NCBI GenBank assembly: GCA_900016675.1
Contig: LN483071.1
Span: forward strand, 496,001 to 560,000
Length of the DNA: 64,000 bases
Reading direction: 5' to 3'
Source: Arthrobacter saudimassiliensis
Lineage (GTDB): Bacteria > Actinomycetota > Actinomycetes > Actinomycetales > Micrococcaceae
Shown: positions 51,484-60,324 of the stretch, in pieces
Layout of the letters: the number at the start of each line of letters is the position of its first letter
Numbering within the stretch: the first letter of the stretch is position 1
The notes under the pieces: model-generated
What the model was told of the DNA's origin: nothing
Database searches by the model: none
The model's input: only the letters and a program-made list of their open reading frames with translations
Program-made: the position numbers and the translations under genes

Positions 51484-53610
51484 ATGGAGTGGCAAGAAAC
51501 GGGTTTGGTCCTGCTCACCGCCTGCGCGGTGCTGCTCCTGCCGGGTCTGGCCGTATGCGCTGCGGCAGGTGCGAGGAGCATTCTCCTGCTGGGATTGGCC
51601 GGCCCCGTCTCGGTCAGCATCATCGGCCTGGGCGCCGTTCTCCTGGGGCTGATGGACCGCCCGCTGACTCCGGCCGCCGTCGTCGTCGCCACTGTTGTTG
51701 CAGCCGTTCCGATCCTGGTGCTGAGGCTGGCCACAGCCGGTCCTTCCACCGTGTTCGCAGCGGCGCGTCCCACAGGGGCCACAGCGGGCAAAGTCCTCGC
51801 TGCCGCCGTTGCCTTCGGGGTCCTGGGGTCGCGGCTGCTCGAGGTCTTCCAGCGCCCGGACAGCATTTCCCAGACCCTGGACAACATCTTTCATCTCAAC
51901 CTGGCCAAGTTTATCCTGGACACCGGCAGCGGCTCCTCCCTGGCTGCCGGGCAGCTGACGGATCCAGGAGCCGAATTCAAGCCCTACCCTGCCGCCTGGC
52001 ATGACGTTGTCGCCCTCGTTGCCGAGGGTTCCGGCGCGTCGGTGCCGGTCGCCGCGTCGAGCGTCAACCTGGTCATAGGCGCCGTCCTGTGGCCGCTCGC
52101 CGTCATGCTGCTCGGAACAGTCCTGGGCGGTGACCGGCCGGTCGTCTGGCTGCTGAGCGGGCTGCTGGCAGGCGCGTTCGCCGCCTTTCCCTACCTCATG
52201 GTCGATTTCGGCGTGCTGTACCCCAACTACCTTTCCCTCGCCCTGCTTCCGGCGCTGCTGGCCCTGCTGGTCAGCGGGACCCAAAAAGGTGCGGCCGGGA
52301 TCGGGCGCTCCTGGCTGTTGTTCCTGCTGGCGCTGCCCGGCCTCGGACTTGCCCATCCCAGCTCCCTGGTGGCCCTTGCCGCCCTCAGCCTGCCGATGGG
52401 CGTTCGGGCGGTCTCCGCCGTTGCCGGGAGCCGGCGCTTCTCCCGACGGTCAGCGGCGGCAGGCACGGCCGCCGTGGTCGGGTCGGCCTACGGCGCCGTC
52501 GTGTACACGGTGTGGGCGTTCCTTCGCCCGGAGATTGAAGGCATCCGCTGGGAAGCCCGGATGAACCCGGCGCAGGCGTTCGGTGAGGGCATCCTCAACG
52601 CCCCGCTGAGCAATCCCGTCCCGGTGCTGGTCGCGGTGCTCACCGCCCTCGGCGTCGGGAGCGCCCTCCGTTCACGGCGGAACGGGTGGGTGATCGGGGT
52701 CCTGGGGATCGGCGTCGGCCTGTATACGGTGGCCATTGGATTCCCCTGGTCGGACCTGCGCACCGCCCTGGTGGGCAGCTGGTACAACGATCCGGCGCGG
52801 CTTGCCGCCCTCCTCCCGGCGTCCGCGCTCGGCGCGGTACTCCTGGGCGCAACGGCCGTCGTCGACCGGGCGGCGGCGCTCACCCGTGCCGCAGCCCGCG
52901 CCGTGCGGCGGGGTTCCGGCCCGCGTCGGCTGCCGGCTGCGGAGACCTCGGAACGGGAGCCGGCGGAGCGGCGGGCCGCGCTCTCGAAGGGCGCGGCGGC
53001 GACGCCGGGCCGGGGAACGCCGGACGGGGGAAACCACAGATCTGGAAAGGCCGGACCGGGAGACAGCAGCCGGCACCGCTTCCGGCCGCGGTCCTTCCCT
53101 CCGAACCGCCGCGCCTGTTCCTGCGACCCCTGCTCCCCGCCTGTCCCCGGCGGCCCGGGAGCCAGCTGCGGCGGAACGCCCGACGACGGGTGCGGTGTCC
53201 ACGGCCACGGCACCGGCGGGAACATCGACGGCGGGACCACGCCGAACAGCCGAACACGCCACGCCACGCCCGCGGCGGACGGCGGCGGGGGGCCGGGAGG
53301 TGACGGCGTCAGCGGAACGGCCGGCAACAGGCCCAGCGGGCGGGCGCAGAGCAGCTCCGCATGCCGTGGACGCCTCGTCGCTCCCGGCCTCCGGACTGCG
53401 CCGGGCGACGGCGCAGCTGCCCACAGGCACAGGGGCCGCGGCGGCGCCCCGGGACCATCGCTCCCCGGCGGGCCCCGCCAATACGCCGTCAGCCGGAGGG
53501 GCCCCGCCGAGCCCGCGCTCCCGGCGCAGCCCGCGGCCCCTGCCAGGATCGGGTGCGGCGGCGATGGTCAGCCTTCTCTGCGCCGGTGCCCTGGGTTGGG
53601 CGGCGGGTGA
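51484..53610 (+). CDS. DUF6541-like polytopic membrane protein, 5' part (apparent frameshift)
   Basis: From the ATG at 51484 (GGGGGA just upstream) the frame encodes a multi-helix membrane protein: LVLLTACAVLLLPGLAVCAAAGARS, DNIFHLNLAKFILDTG, FKPYPAAWHDVVALVAEGSG, VDFGVLYPNYLSLALLPALLALL and GLAHPSSLVALAAL. These fit the actinobacterial DUF6541 family, thought to resemble GT-C glycosyltransferases. Coding quality is good to about 53,020; after that the frame is rich in Cys, His and Gly and looks out of phase until its stop at 53610. The remaining C-terminal domain is in the next frame, so one extra base, perhaps in the GGGGG at 53026-53030, is likely. Confidence 0.75.
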   Translation: MEWQETGLVLLTACAVLLLPGLAVCAAAGARSILLLGLAGPVSVSIIGLGAVLLGLMDRPLTPAAVVVATVVAAVPILVLRLATAGPSTVFAAARPTGATAGKVLAAAVAFGVLGSRLLEVFQRPDSISQTLDNIFHLNLAKFILDTGSGSSLAAGQLTDPGAEFKPYPAAWHDVVALVAEGSGASVPVAASSVNLVIGAVLWPLAVMLLGTVLGGDRPVVWLLSGLLAGAFAAFPYLMVDFGVLYPNYLSLALLPALLALLVSGTQKGAAGIGRSWLLFLLALPGLGLAHPSSLVALAALSLPMGVRAVSAVAGSRRFSRRSAAAGTAAVVGSAYGAVVYTVWAFLRPEIEGIRWEARMNPAQAFGEGILNAPLSNPVPVLVAVLTALGVGSALRSRRNGWVIGVLGIGVGLYTVAIGFPWSDLRTALVGSWYNDPARLAALLPASALGAVLLGATAVVDRAAALTRAAARAVRRGSGPRRLPAAETSEREPAERRAALSKGAAATPGRGTPDGGNHRSGKAGPGDSSRHRFRPRSFPPNRRACSCDPCSPPVPGGPGASCGGTPDDGCGVHGHGTGGNIDGGTTPNSRTRHATPAADGGGGPGGDGVSGTAGNRPSGRAQSSSACRGRLVAPGLRTAPGDGAAAHRHRGRGGAPGPSLPGGPRQYAVSRRGPAEPALPAQPAAPARIGCGGDGQPSLRRCPGLGGG

Positions 53611-54073
53611 GTCCGCCGCGGTCGATCAGGCGGTCCGGTCAGCGGCCCACAGCTATGACACGGAGGGCAACGGCAGGCTGCTGGACCGGGACGAGCAGGC
53701 GCTGTTGTCCCGGCTCGGCCAGCTTGTGCCGGAAGACGCCGTGGTCGTGGGCAATCCGTGGACCGGGACCGCACTGGTCTACGCCCTCGCTGACAGGGCG
53801 GCACTCACGCCCCATGTGTTTTGGACGGACACCGCAGATTCGTGGCTGATCCTGAATCATCTGGACGAGGCCGTGCCCGGCGGGGAAGTCTGTGCCGCGA
53901 TCGAGCGCACCGGCGCCTACTACGCCCTCGACTTCGGCACCGTCGGGGTCCACGGCGAGGCCCCTGATCCGCCCGGCCTGGACAACCTGGCGGATAACCC
54001 CTCCGTGCAGCTCATCGACCAGGCCGGCCAGGCGCGGCTGTACCGGGTCACCGCATGCGCCGAAGGGCCCTGA
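53031..54073 (+). pseudogene. DUF6541-like protein, 3' part in shifted frame
   Basis: The frame ending at 54073 gives about 170 residues of Ala/Thr/Pro/Arg low-complexity linker. A last membrane helix (VSLLCAGALGWAAG) and a soluble C-terminal domain follow, with RLGQLVPEDAVVVGNPWTGTALVYALADRAALTPHVFW, as found at the end of DUF6541 proteins. With the 5' part it would make one protein of about 860 aa. The junction point is approximate. Sequencing error, true mutation or phase variation are all possible. Confidence 0.65.
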
Positions 54074-54101
54074 CGCCGGCGGCACCGGTGACAGAGCGGC
54101 G

Positions 54102-54170
54102 CCGGGGACAGTGCGGCGCCCGGGACAGCGCAGGCCCGGGGGACAGTGCAGGCCCGGGGACGGCGCAGGC
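54102..54170. repeat. Tandem 17-18-bp repeat, four imperfect units
   Basis: Units of the form CCGGGGACAGYGCRGGC between the DUF6541-like gene and the convergent regulator gene. The array ends about 5 nt from the regulator stop. Confidence 0.75.
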
Positions 54171-54175
54171 CGCTT

Positions 54176-55633
54176 CTAGCCGAGTTCCTTCTCCAGGCGC
54201 TGCAGGCGGGCCACCACGGCGGCCCGGCGCGGTGAGTCCGGCGGCAGGAGGCGCAGGGCAACTGTCCACGCCTCGACGTCGGCGGCGGCCTCCTCCAGCT
54301 GCAGGTACTGCAGCAGCAGGTCAGGGGCTGCGTCGGAGAGCATCGACTCACGCAGCACGGCGGAGACCTCGTCCCGCAGGGCAGCGATCGCCGGCGCCTC
54401 GGACCGCGGGAGGGCGGGGCCGGCGTAGATGTTCAGGGCCAGGCGGTGCGCTCCGTGCTCAAGGTAGCTGAGCACCTGGCGGGCATCGACCACCAGCTCC
54501 CGCGGCAGCCGGTACGGCCGCGACTGCGGGACGAACCCGTCAGGCCCGTCGGCGGCGCGTGCCAGCAGCGCCCGCAGGCGCAGCATCTCGGCGCGGACGG
54601 TGGCCGGCGGCACGTCCTGGGCGTACGCCATCGTGGCCAGCTCCTCAGCCGTCAGCCCCTGCGGATGCAGGGCGAGCAGCGTGAGGAGCTCCGCGTGCCG
54701 ACCGCTCACGTTCAGCGACCGCCCGCCCACCGTCAGCAGCGCGTGGTCACGGCCCAGGATCTGCAGGCTGTCGCGGTAGAGGCTCCGGCGCACCGACTCA
54801 AGCCGCCTGCGGCGGTGGCCCCGGCTGCGGACCCGGTGCTCCAGGCGCTCGACCCGCAGATGGGACTGCGCCGCCGCGACCGTGGCCTCCACCAGCGAAA
54901 GCGTGTGCGGAGCCACGGCGTCCGCTCCCCCGGTGATGTCGACGACGCCGATCACCGCGCCTGAATCCGGGTCCCGGACCGGCACCGCGGTGCAGCTCCA
55001 GGGATGCACCCGCCGGTTGAAGTGTTCGGCGCCGCAGATCTGCATGGCCGTTCCCGCGGCCAGGGCCGCACCGGGGGCGCTGGTTCCGATGGACGGTTCC
55101 GACCAGTCCGTTCCCGGCATGAAGTACATGCCTTCGGCCCGCCGCCGGAGCGCGGCGTCGCCCTCGACCCACAGCAGCCGTCCGTGCTGGTCTCCCACCG
55201 CGACCAGGACGCCGGCATCCGCCGCCGGTTCCACCAGCAGCCGTTGGATCACCGGCATCACCACGTGCAGCGGGTGCTCCCTGCGGTACTCGGCGAGCTC
55301 ATCGGGCGCGAAGACGACTGCGGGGGTATCGGCGTCGGGGTTCCGGGCGTAGGCGAGCGAACGCCGCCACGACTCCCGGACAGCGGGGCGCAGCGCATCC
55401 GGCTGCGCATCGGGTGGCGGATCGGCGAACGGCCAGGCACGCGCGGACGAGGTGTCTCTCGGCACGGGCGCGCCCATGTCGCCGTCGGCGGACCTGTCGT
55501 TGAGGCCGAGGAAGGCGGACGGAGGGCCCGGTGCCAGCAGGTCGTGGGCCCGTCGCGCCGCCCGGTCGCGCTCATGCGCGGTGCCTGCGCGCAGGGCACC
55601 CGCGCGCGTCTGTCCGCCGGCTGCAGTGTCCAC
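54176..55633 (-). CDS. GAF-domain transcriptional regulator (AcoR-like, with C-terminal winged helix)
   Basis: About 485 aa. An N-terminal RPAVRESWRRSLAY segment, then a GAF sensor (LLWVEGDAALRRRAEGMYFMPGTDWSEPSIGTSAPGAALA, HPWSCTAVPVRDPDSGAVIGVVDITGG), are as in AcoR and related acetoin/aldehyde regulators. The sigma-54 AAA+ domain is absent; instead a winged-helix-like region (NVSGRHAELLTLLALHPQGLTAEELA) and a helical tail follow. Such genes accompany AldB-DUF779-AdhP modules, and here the module lies about 5 kb away. The start is uncertain: GTG at 55633 with AGGCGGGG upstream, or 55723. Confidence 0.82.
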   Translation of the reverse strand: MDTAAGGQTRAGALRAGTAHERDRAARRAHDLLAPGPPSAFLGLNDRSADGDMGAPVPRDTSSARAWPFADPPPDAQPDALRPAVRESWRRSLAYARNPDADTPAVVFAPDELAEYRREHPLHVVMPVIQRLLVEPAADAGVLVAVGDQHGRLLWVEGDAALRRRAEGMYFMPGTDWSEPSIGTSAPGAALAAGTAMQICGAEHFNRRVHPWSCTAVPVRDPDSGAVIGVVDITGGADAVAPHTLSLVEATVAAAQSHLRVERLEHRVRSRGHRRRRLESVRRSLYRDSLQILGRDHALLTVGGRSLNVSGRHAELLTLLALHPQGLTAEELATMAYAQDVPPATVRAEMLRLRALLARAADGPDGFVPQSRPYRLPRELVVDARQVLSYLEHGAHRLALNIYAGPALPRSEAPAIAALRDEVSAVLRESMLSDAAPDLLLQYLQLEEAAADVEAWTVALRLLPPDSPRRAAVVARLQRLEKELG

Positions 55634-55785
55634 CGCCCCGCCTATCTGCTCTGATAAGGAGACCGCCCCGGCAGTCGCCGGATGCTGCACGCTACAGTAC
55701 CGCGCGCCCCCGACAAGAACCATGGGTTCCGGAGGGCCGGAGTGACCGGTGACAGGGCCCGGCCCCCTCCTCCCCCGGAGACGAC

Positions 55786-55817
55786 GGGAGGCCGCAGCCT
55801 TCCGGCTGCGGCCTCCC
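55786..55817 (-). terminator. Terminator of the ferredoxin reductase gene
   Basis: Perfect 14-bp stem (55786-55799 with 55804-55817) and a TTCC loop, 22 nt after the stop. Confidence 0.8.
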
Positions 55818-55838
55818 GCTCACGCTGGGGTTTCGCTG

Positions 55839-57260
55839 CTACTCACCGCGCGAAACCCGGATCATGTCCTCACGGTCGACGACCTTGACCCGCTCGCGGA
55901 CCAGCTCGCCGAGGCCCGGGTCCCCGTGCACGTAGGCGGCGCCGAGTTCCCGTTCGTGGGCGTCGAGCTTCTTCCAGCCCTCCCAGGTGGTGTAGCGGAC
56001 TCCGCGGTCCTCGAGCAGGTTGATGATGGCATCGGGGCTCGGCTCGGAGGCCGCCGGCAGGTTCAGCCGGTCCTCGAGGAGGAACCCGATGGTCTCGAGG
56101 GCGTCACCCTTGGTGTGGCCGATCAGGCCCACCGGTCCGCGCTTGATCCAGCCGGTGGTGTAGATGCCCGGAACCGGGTTGCCTTCCTCATCGATCACGC
56201 GGCCGCCCTGGTTGGGGATCACGCCGCGGCGCTCGTCGTAACCGACCTCGGGCAGCTCGGACCCGAAGTAGCCGATCGCCCGGTAGACGGCCTGCACGGG
56301 GTAATCCACGAACTCCCCGGTACCGCGCACGTTGCCGGTTCCATCCAGCTCCGTGCGCTCGAACTTGATGCCGGCCACCTTGCCCGGGGTCGCGGCGTCG
56401 TCGTAAATCTCCACGGGGCTGTGCAGGAAGTGCAGGTGCAGCCTGCGGGAAGCGCCCGTGTCCTGTTCCTCGGCCAGCCAGTTGGTCAGGGTGTTGACCA
56501 TGGTCTTGGTCTGGTTGTTCGTGCGGATCTGCTCATCGGAGGCCTCGTCGAATTCGAAGTCCTCGGGGTAGAGCACGATGTCGACGTCCCGGGAGTGCGA
56601 GAGTTCGCGCAGCTCCAGCGGGGTGAACTTCACCTGCGCCGGTCCTCGGCGACCGAAGACGTGGACATCGGTGACCGGCGACTTCTTCAGGCCCTCGTAC
56701 ACATTGGCCGGGATCTCGGTGGTCAGCAGGTCATCCGCGTGCTTCGACAGGATGCGGGCGACGTCGAGGGCCACGTTGCCGTTGCCGATGACGGCGACTT
56801 CCTTCGCGTCCAGCGGCCATTCCCGCGACACGTCCGGGTGCCCGTCGTACCAGGACACGAAGTCGGCGCCGCCATAGGAGCCGTCGAGGTCCACGCCGGG
56901 CACATCCAGCGGAGCATCCTTGAGGGCACCGGTGGCGAAGATGACGGCGTCGTAAAAGTGCCTGAAATCGGTGAGGGTCAGGTCCCGGCCGTAGTTGACG
57001 TTGCCGAGGAAGCGGATGTCGCCCCGGTCCAGCACCTTGTGCAGTGCGGTCACGATGCCCTTGATCCGGGGGTGATCGGGGGCGACGCCGTAGCGGATCA
57101 GCCCGTAGGGGGCGGGGTACTGGTCAAACAGGTCGATGCTGACCTCGAAGTCGCGCTCGGCCTTCGTGAGGATATCTGCGGCGTAGACTCCGGCGGGGCC
57201 AGCACCGATGATGGCAACTCGCAGGGGACGCTGCGAGAGGTCCGTGGCTGGGTTAGACAC
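55839..57260 (-). CDS. fprA: FprA-like ferredoxin/adrenodoxin-NADP+ reductase
   Basis: 473 aa. FAD motif VAIIGAGPAGVYAADIL, APYGLIRYGVAPDHPRIKG, NADP motif VIGNGNVALDVARIL, FGRRGPAQ, and GWIKRGPVGLIGHTKGDA near the end. It transfers electrons between NADPH and ferredoxins, as mycobacterial FprA does. The GTG start has AAGGA 7 nt upstream. Confidence 0.94.
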   Translation of the reverse strand: MSNPATDLSQRPLRVAIIGAGPAGVYAADILTKAERDFEVSIDLFDQYPAPYGLIRYGVAPDHPRIKGIVTALHKVLDRGDIRFLGNVNYGRDLTLTDFRHFYDAVIFATGALKDAPLDVPGVDLDGSYGGADFVSWYDGHPDVSREWPLDAKEVAVIGNGNVALDVARILSKHADDLLTTEIPANVYEGLKKSPVTDVHVFGRRGPAQVKFTPLELRELSHSRDVDIVLYPEDFEFDEASDEQIRTNNQTKTMVNTLTNWLAEEQDTGASRRLHLHFLHSPVEIYDDAATPGKVAGIKFERTELDGTGNVRGTGEFVDYPVQAVYRAIGYFGSELPEVGYDERRGVIPNQGGRVIDEEGNPVPGIYTTGWIKRGPVGLIGHTKGDALETIGFLLEDRLNLPAASEPSPDAIINLLEDRGVRYTTWEGWKKLDAHERELGAAYVHGDPGLGELVRERVKVVDREDMIRVSRGE

Positions 57261-57334
57261 TGATAGTCCTTTTTCTCGGGGAAACCGCGGCGCGCGACAA
57301 TAAGCGCACAGTTTCCTATTCTAAATGTCCGGAC

Positions 57335-58366
57335 GTGCCCCGTCTAAACGGCGCCGCACCCAAGTCCGAGCCCGGAAACGGGAATAGCCGGACGCCCCCG
57401 AACGTTGCCGCCGTCGTGCTTCCCACAGATGACAAAACCACGGCCCGCCCGCCCCGCCTCTCCCCCAATGCGTCGGGGATCCTCTTCGGCATCGGCGCCT
57501 ACGGGCTGTGGGGCGTGCTGCCGCTCTACTTCCTGGCCGTGGAGCGCGCCGGCGCCGTCGAGATCGTCGCCAGCCGCGTGCTCTTCTCACTGGTGTTCTG
57601 TGTCCTCCTGGTGACGGCCATGCGGAGCTGGCGCCCGCTGCTCACTGCGGCCCGCAACCCGCGGACGGTAGCGATCCTGGCCGGCGCCTCGGTGCTGATT
57701 GCCGCCAACTGGCTCACCTATTCATGGGCGGTGCTGAACGAGCGGGCCGTCGAGGCTGCCCTCGGCTACTTCATCAACCCGCTCGTCTCGGTGCTGCTCG
57801 GGGTGCTGCTGCTGAAGGAGAAGCTGCGGCCCCTTCAGTGGACTGCGATGGGCGTCGGGTTCACCGCCGTCATGGTTTTGGCGGTCGCCTACGGGTCCGT
57901 GCCCTGGGTCGCGCTGACGCTCGCCTTCAGCTTCGGTTTTTACGGCCTGGTGAAGAAGCAGGTGGGAGGCAGGATCGACGCCGTCGCCAGCCTGACCATC
58001 GAAACCGCGGTCCTGACCCCGGTAGCGGCCGCGGTGCTGCTTTGGCTGGGCCTGACCGGCGGCGCCATGCTCCTGTCCGAAGGCCCGGCGCACTTCTGGC
58101 TGCTCGCCGCCTCCGGCGTGATCACCGCCGTTCCGCTCATCTTCTTCGGGGCCGCCGCCCGCCGGCTTCCCCTCTCGACGGTTGGCCTGCTGCAGTACCT
58201 CGCGCCGACGCTCCAGTTCATCCTGGCGCTGGTCGTCTTCCAGGAACAGATGCCGCCGGAGCGGTGGGCCGGCTTCGGCCTCGTCTGGCTCGCCCTGGTC
58301 CTGCTGACGGTCGACATGCTGGGCGCACCGGGCCGGGCCCGGAAGCTCCAGCGTGCAGTCGCCTGA
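57335..58366 (+). CDS. rarD: RarD family EamA transporter
   Basis: 343 aa with ten predicted helices. GILFGIGAYGLWGVLPLYF, NWLTYSWAV, ALGYFINPLVSVLLGVLLLKEKL and LLQYLAPTLQFILALVVFQE are the RarD hallmarks. The substrate is unknown. The start is uncertain: the GTG at 57335 follows a TATTCT hexamer (57317-57322) by 12 nt, and a later GTG at 57416 would give the usual short N-terminus. Confidence 0.9.
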   Translation: MPRLNGAAPKSEPGNGNSRTPPNVAAVVLPTDDKTTARPPRLSPNASGILFGIGAYGLWGVLPLYFLAVERAGAVEIVASRVLFSLVFCVLLVTAMRSWRPLLTAARNPRTVAILAGASVLIAANWLTYSWAVLNERAVEAALGYFINPLVSVLLGVLLLKEKLRPLQWTAMGVGFTAVMVLAVAYGSVPWVALTLAFSFGFYGLVKKQVGGRIDAVASLTIETAVLTPVAAAVLLWLGLTGGAMLLSEGPAHFWLLAASGVITAVPLIFFGAAARRLPLSTVGLLQYLAPTLQFILALVVFQEQMPPERWAGFGLVWLALVLLTVDMLGAPGRARKLQRAVA

Positions 58367-58411
58367 GCAGCTTTCCGGGCGCAGCTGTCCGGTCCTCCAC
58401 AGGCGGATCTC

Positions 58412-60250
58412 ATGCCTTTGCCGGATGTGGCCGTCCCCATAGCCGACTGCCCCCTGCCGACCCGTCCCCCACGACGGGATGCTCGTGGCATGGCCTTTCT
58501 CCTCCAGCAACAGCCCGCCGAGGCATCTGCACCTGATCTTCGGCCGCCGTCGCTCCTTCCGCCTGCCGACCTGCAGGAACAAGCCCTTGGACTTGTCCAG
58601 GCGGCGCGGGAGCTTTGCGAGGAAGCAGCAGAAGGGTGGCGGCTGTTGCCGCTGGACGACGCTGCAGGGTTCGCCGAGCACGTGGAGCAGCTCTCCCGGT
58701 CCGTCGACATGCTGCAGCTGACTGCCGCCGCCGCTCTCGACGGCGGGCGACCGGCGGACAATTACGGGCGCCCAAAGCGCTGCGCGCGTACCGGCGGCGC
58801 CAGTGAGGCGACCGGTGGTGGCGAAGAAGAACGGGAGCCCGGGACCGCCGGCGTGCGGCGCAGGGCGCGGGAGTTCCGCTCCACCGCGGACTTCATGCGA
58901 GCCAGGCTTCGGATCAGCCGGTCAGCGGCGAAGCGGCGGCTGGCCGCCGCAGCCGCGCTCTTCCCGGCAACGTCGCCCGCCGGCGAACCGCTCGCCTCAC
59001 CGTGGCCGCAGCTGGCCGATGCCTGCCGGAGCACGGAGATCTCAGCATCAGGCGCGGCAACCGTGCTGGAGGCCCTCGGCGAAGCCCAGCCCCGTCTGGC
59101 GCCGGAGGCCCTTGCGGATATGGAAGCCCAGCTCACCGAGATCGCCGCCGGCCAGGACGAGGATTTCCTGCATCGGGCCGCCCGCTACTGGGTCGCTCTC
59201 GCAGACCAGGACCGGCCGCCTACGGAGCAGGAGCTGCAGCAGTTCCAGGGCATCTTTCCGGGCCGCCGCCGCAACGGGCTGAGCCACCTGCACATCTACT
59301 GCACCGATGACCAGCATGAGGCCCTCCAAACCCTGATCAACAGTGCCGCAGGAGCCGGCCGGGTCCCGAAGGACCCCGGCCTGCCCCGGATGACGCGGCC
59401 GCAGCTCCTGCTGGAAGGACTCCTCAGCGGAGTGCGGGCAGGTCTCGCCTGCGGCGGCGTGCCGGCCGCAGGCGGGCTTCGCCCGCAGGTGATGGTCACG
59501 ATCAGCCATCGCTCTTTGCTGGATGGGCTGATCACTTCGGGGGCCGACGGCGGTATGTCCCCTGCGTTGGCCGTGCCGCCTGGGGACACCGCGCTATCCG
59601 TCGGTGCCATGTCGCCGGGGAACGCCACGGCCGCAGGCGGTGCGCCGTCTCCAGAGGACGCCGCGGCCACAACGGAGGCTCCGCCTGCAGCTGCCGCCTC
59701 CCCAACCGGTACCCCGTCCTCAACCGGTGCCGCCTCCTCAACCGGTACCGCGTCCTCACCTGCACCGCCGTCCGGAGCCGCAGTCCTCGGTCCGAAGCAG
59801 CCCAGGCCGGCCCAACCCGGCACAGGCGCCTTCTCCGGCCCGCTGCCAGCCTCCGCCATAAGGAGGCTGGCCTGCGATGCGGAGCTGATCCCGGTCCTTC
59901 TGGGTACGGAAGGCCGGGTCCTGGACGTTGGCCGATCCGCCCGGCTGTTCCCTCCGCACCTTCGCAGGGCGCTGCATGCCCGCGACCGCGGGTGCACATT
60001 CCCCGGCTGCACGGTGCCAGGGCCGTGGACGGAAGCGCACCACGTAACGTTTTGGGAGTCCGGAGGCTCCACCGGGACCGAGAACGGCGCGCTGCTCTGT
60101 TCCTTTCACCATCACACCATCCATGACGGAAACTGGCGCGTCGTGATGCGCGCCGGAGTGCCATGGTTTGTGCCGCCGCCCTACGTCGACCCCCGGCAGC
60201 GGCCGCTCAGAAACCTCTTTTTCCACGCCGGGGAGCACTCCGGCATTTAG
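58412..60250 (+). CDS. DUF222 / HNH endonuclease domain protein (13E12-like)
   Basis: 612 aa. A DUF222 helical region (FRSTADFMRARLRISRSAAKRRLAAAAAL, later LPRMTRPQLLLEGLLSGVRAG) is followed by a Pro/Ala/Thr/Ser-rich insert of about 90 residues. The C-terminal HNH motif is complete: RDRGCTFPGCTVPGPWTEAHHVTFW, NGALLCSFHHHTIHDGNW. These genes are multi-copy in many actinobacteria; a nuclease role is inferred, and the physiological function is unknown. AGGCGG lies 5 nt before the ATG; 58490 is an alternative. Confidence 0.9.
   Translation: MPLPDVAVPIADCPLPTRPPRRDARGMAFLLQQQPAEASAPDLRPPSLLPPADLQEQALGLVQAARELCEEAAEGWRLLPLDDAAGFAEHVEQLSRSVDMLQLTAAAALDGGRPADNYGRPKRCARTGGASEATGGGEEEREPGTAGVRRRAREFRSTADFMRARLRISRSAAKRRLAAAAALFPATSPAGEPLASPWPQLADACRSTEISASGAATVLEALGEAQPRLAPEALADMEAQLTEIAAGQDEDFLHRAARYWVALADQDRPPTEQELQQFQGIFPGRRRNGLSHLHIYCTDDQHEALQTLINSAAGAGRVPKDPGLPRMTRPQLLLEGLLSGVRAGLACGGVPAAGGLRPQVMVTISHRSLLDGLITSGADGGMSPALAVPPGDTALSVGAMSPGNATAAGGAPSPEDAAATTEAPPAAAASPTGTPSSTGAASSTGTASSPAPPSGAAVLGPKQPRPAQPGTGAFSGPLPASAIRRLACDAELIPVLLGTEGRVLDVGRSARLFPPHLRRALHARDRGCTFPGCTVPGPWTEAHHVTFWESGGSTGTENGALLCSFHHHTIHDGNWRVVMRAGVPWFVPPPYVDPRQRPLRNLFFHAGEHSGI
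59703..59756 (+). repeat. 18-bp tandem repeat, three copies in the HNH gene
   Basis: Unit CAACCGGTRCCSCSTCCT repeated three times in frame inside the low-complexity insert, encoding STGxxS-type hexapeptides. Confidence 0.85.
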
Positions 60251-60270
60251 ACCGGCCTGCCGAAAACAAT

Positions 60271-60301
60271 GGGCAGGCGGACCATAGTGGTCCGCCTGCC
60301 C
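60271..60301. terminator. Bidirectional hairpin between the HNH gene and the CAP gene
   Basis: Perfect 14-bp stem (60271-60284 with 60288-60301) and a TAG loop between convergent genes. Confidence 0.8.
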
Positions 60302-60324
60302 GGTCAGTTACTGGAAGCTCCCGA

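Noticed and set aside
57325-57387. Short upstream frame starting at ATG 57325 and ending before rarD gets going (20 codons, basic)
   Set aside because: Its ATG is only 2 nt after the -10 hexamer, too close for a leaderless start, and it has no ribosome binding site.
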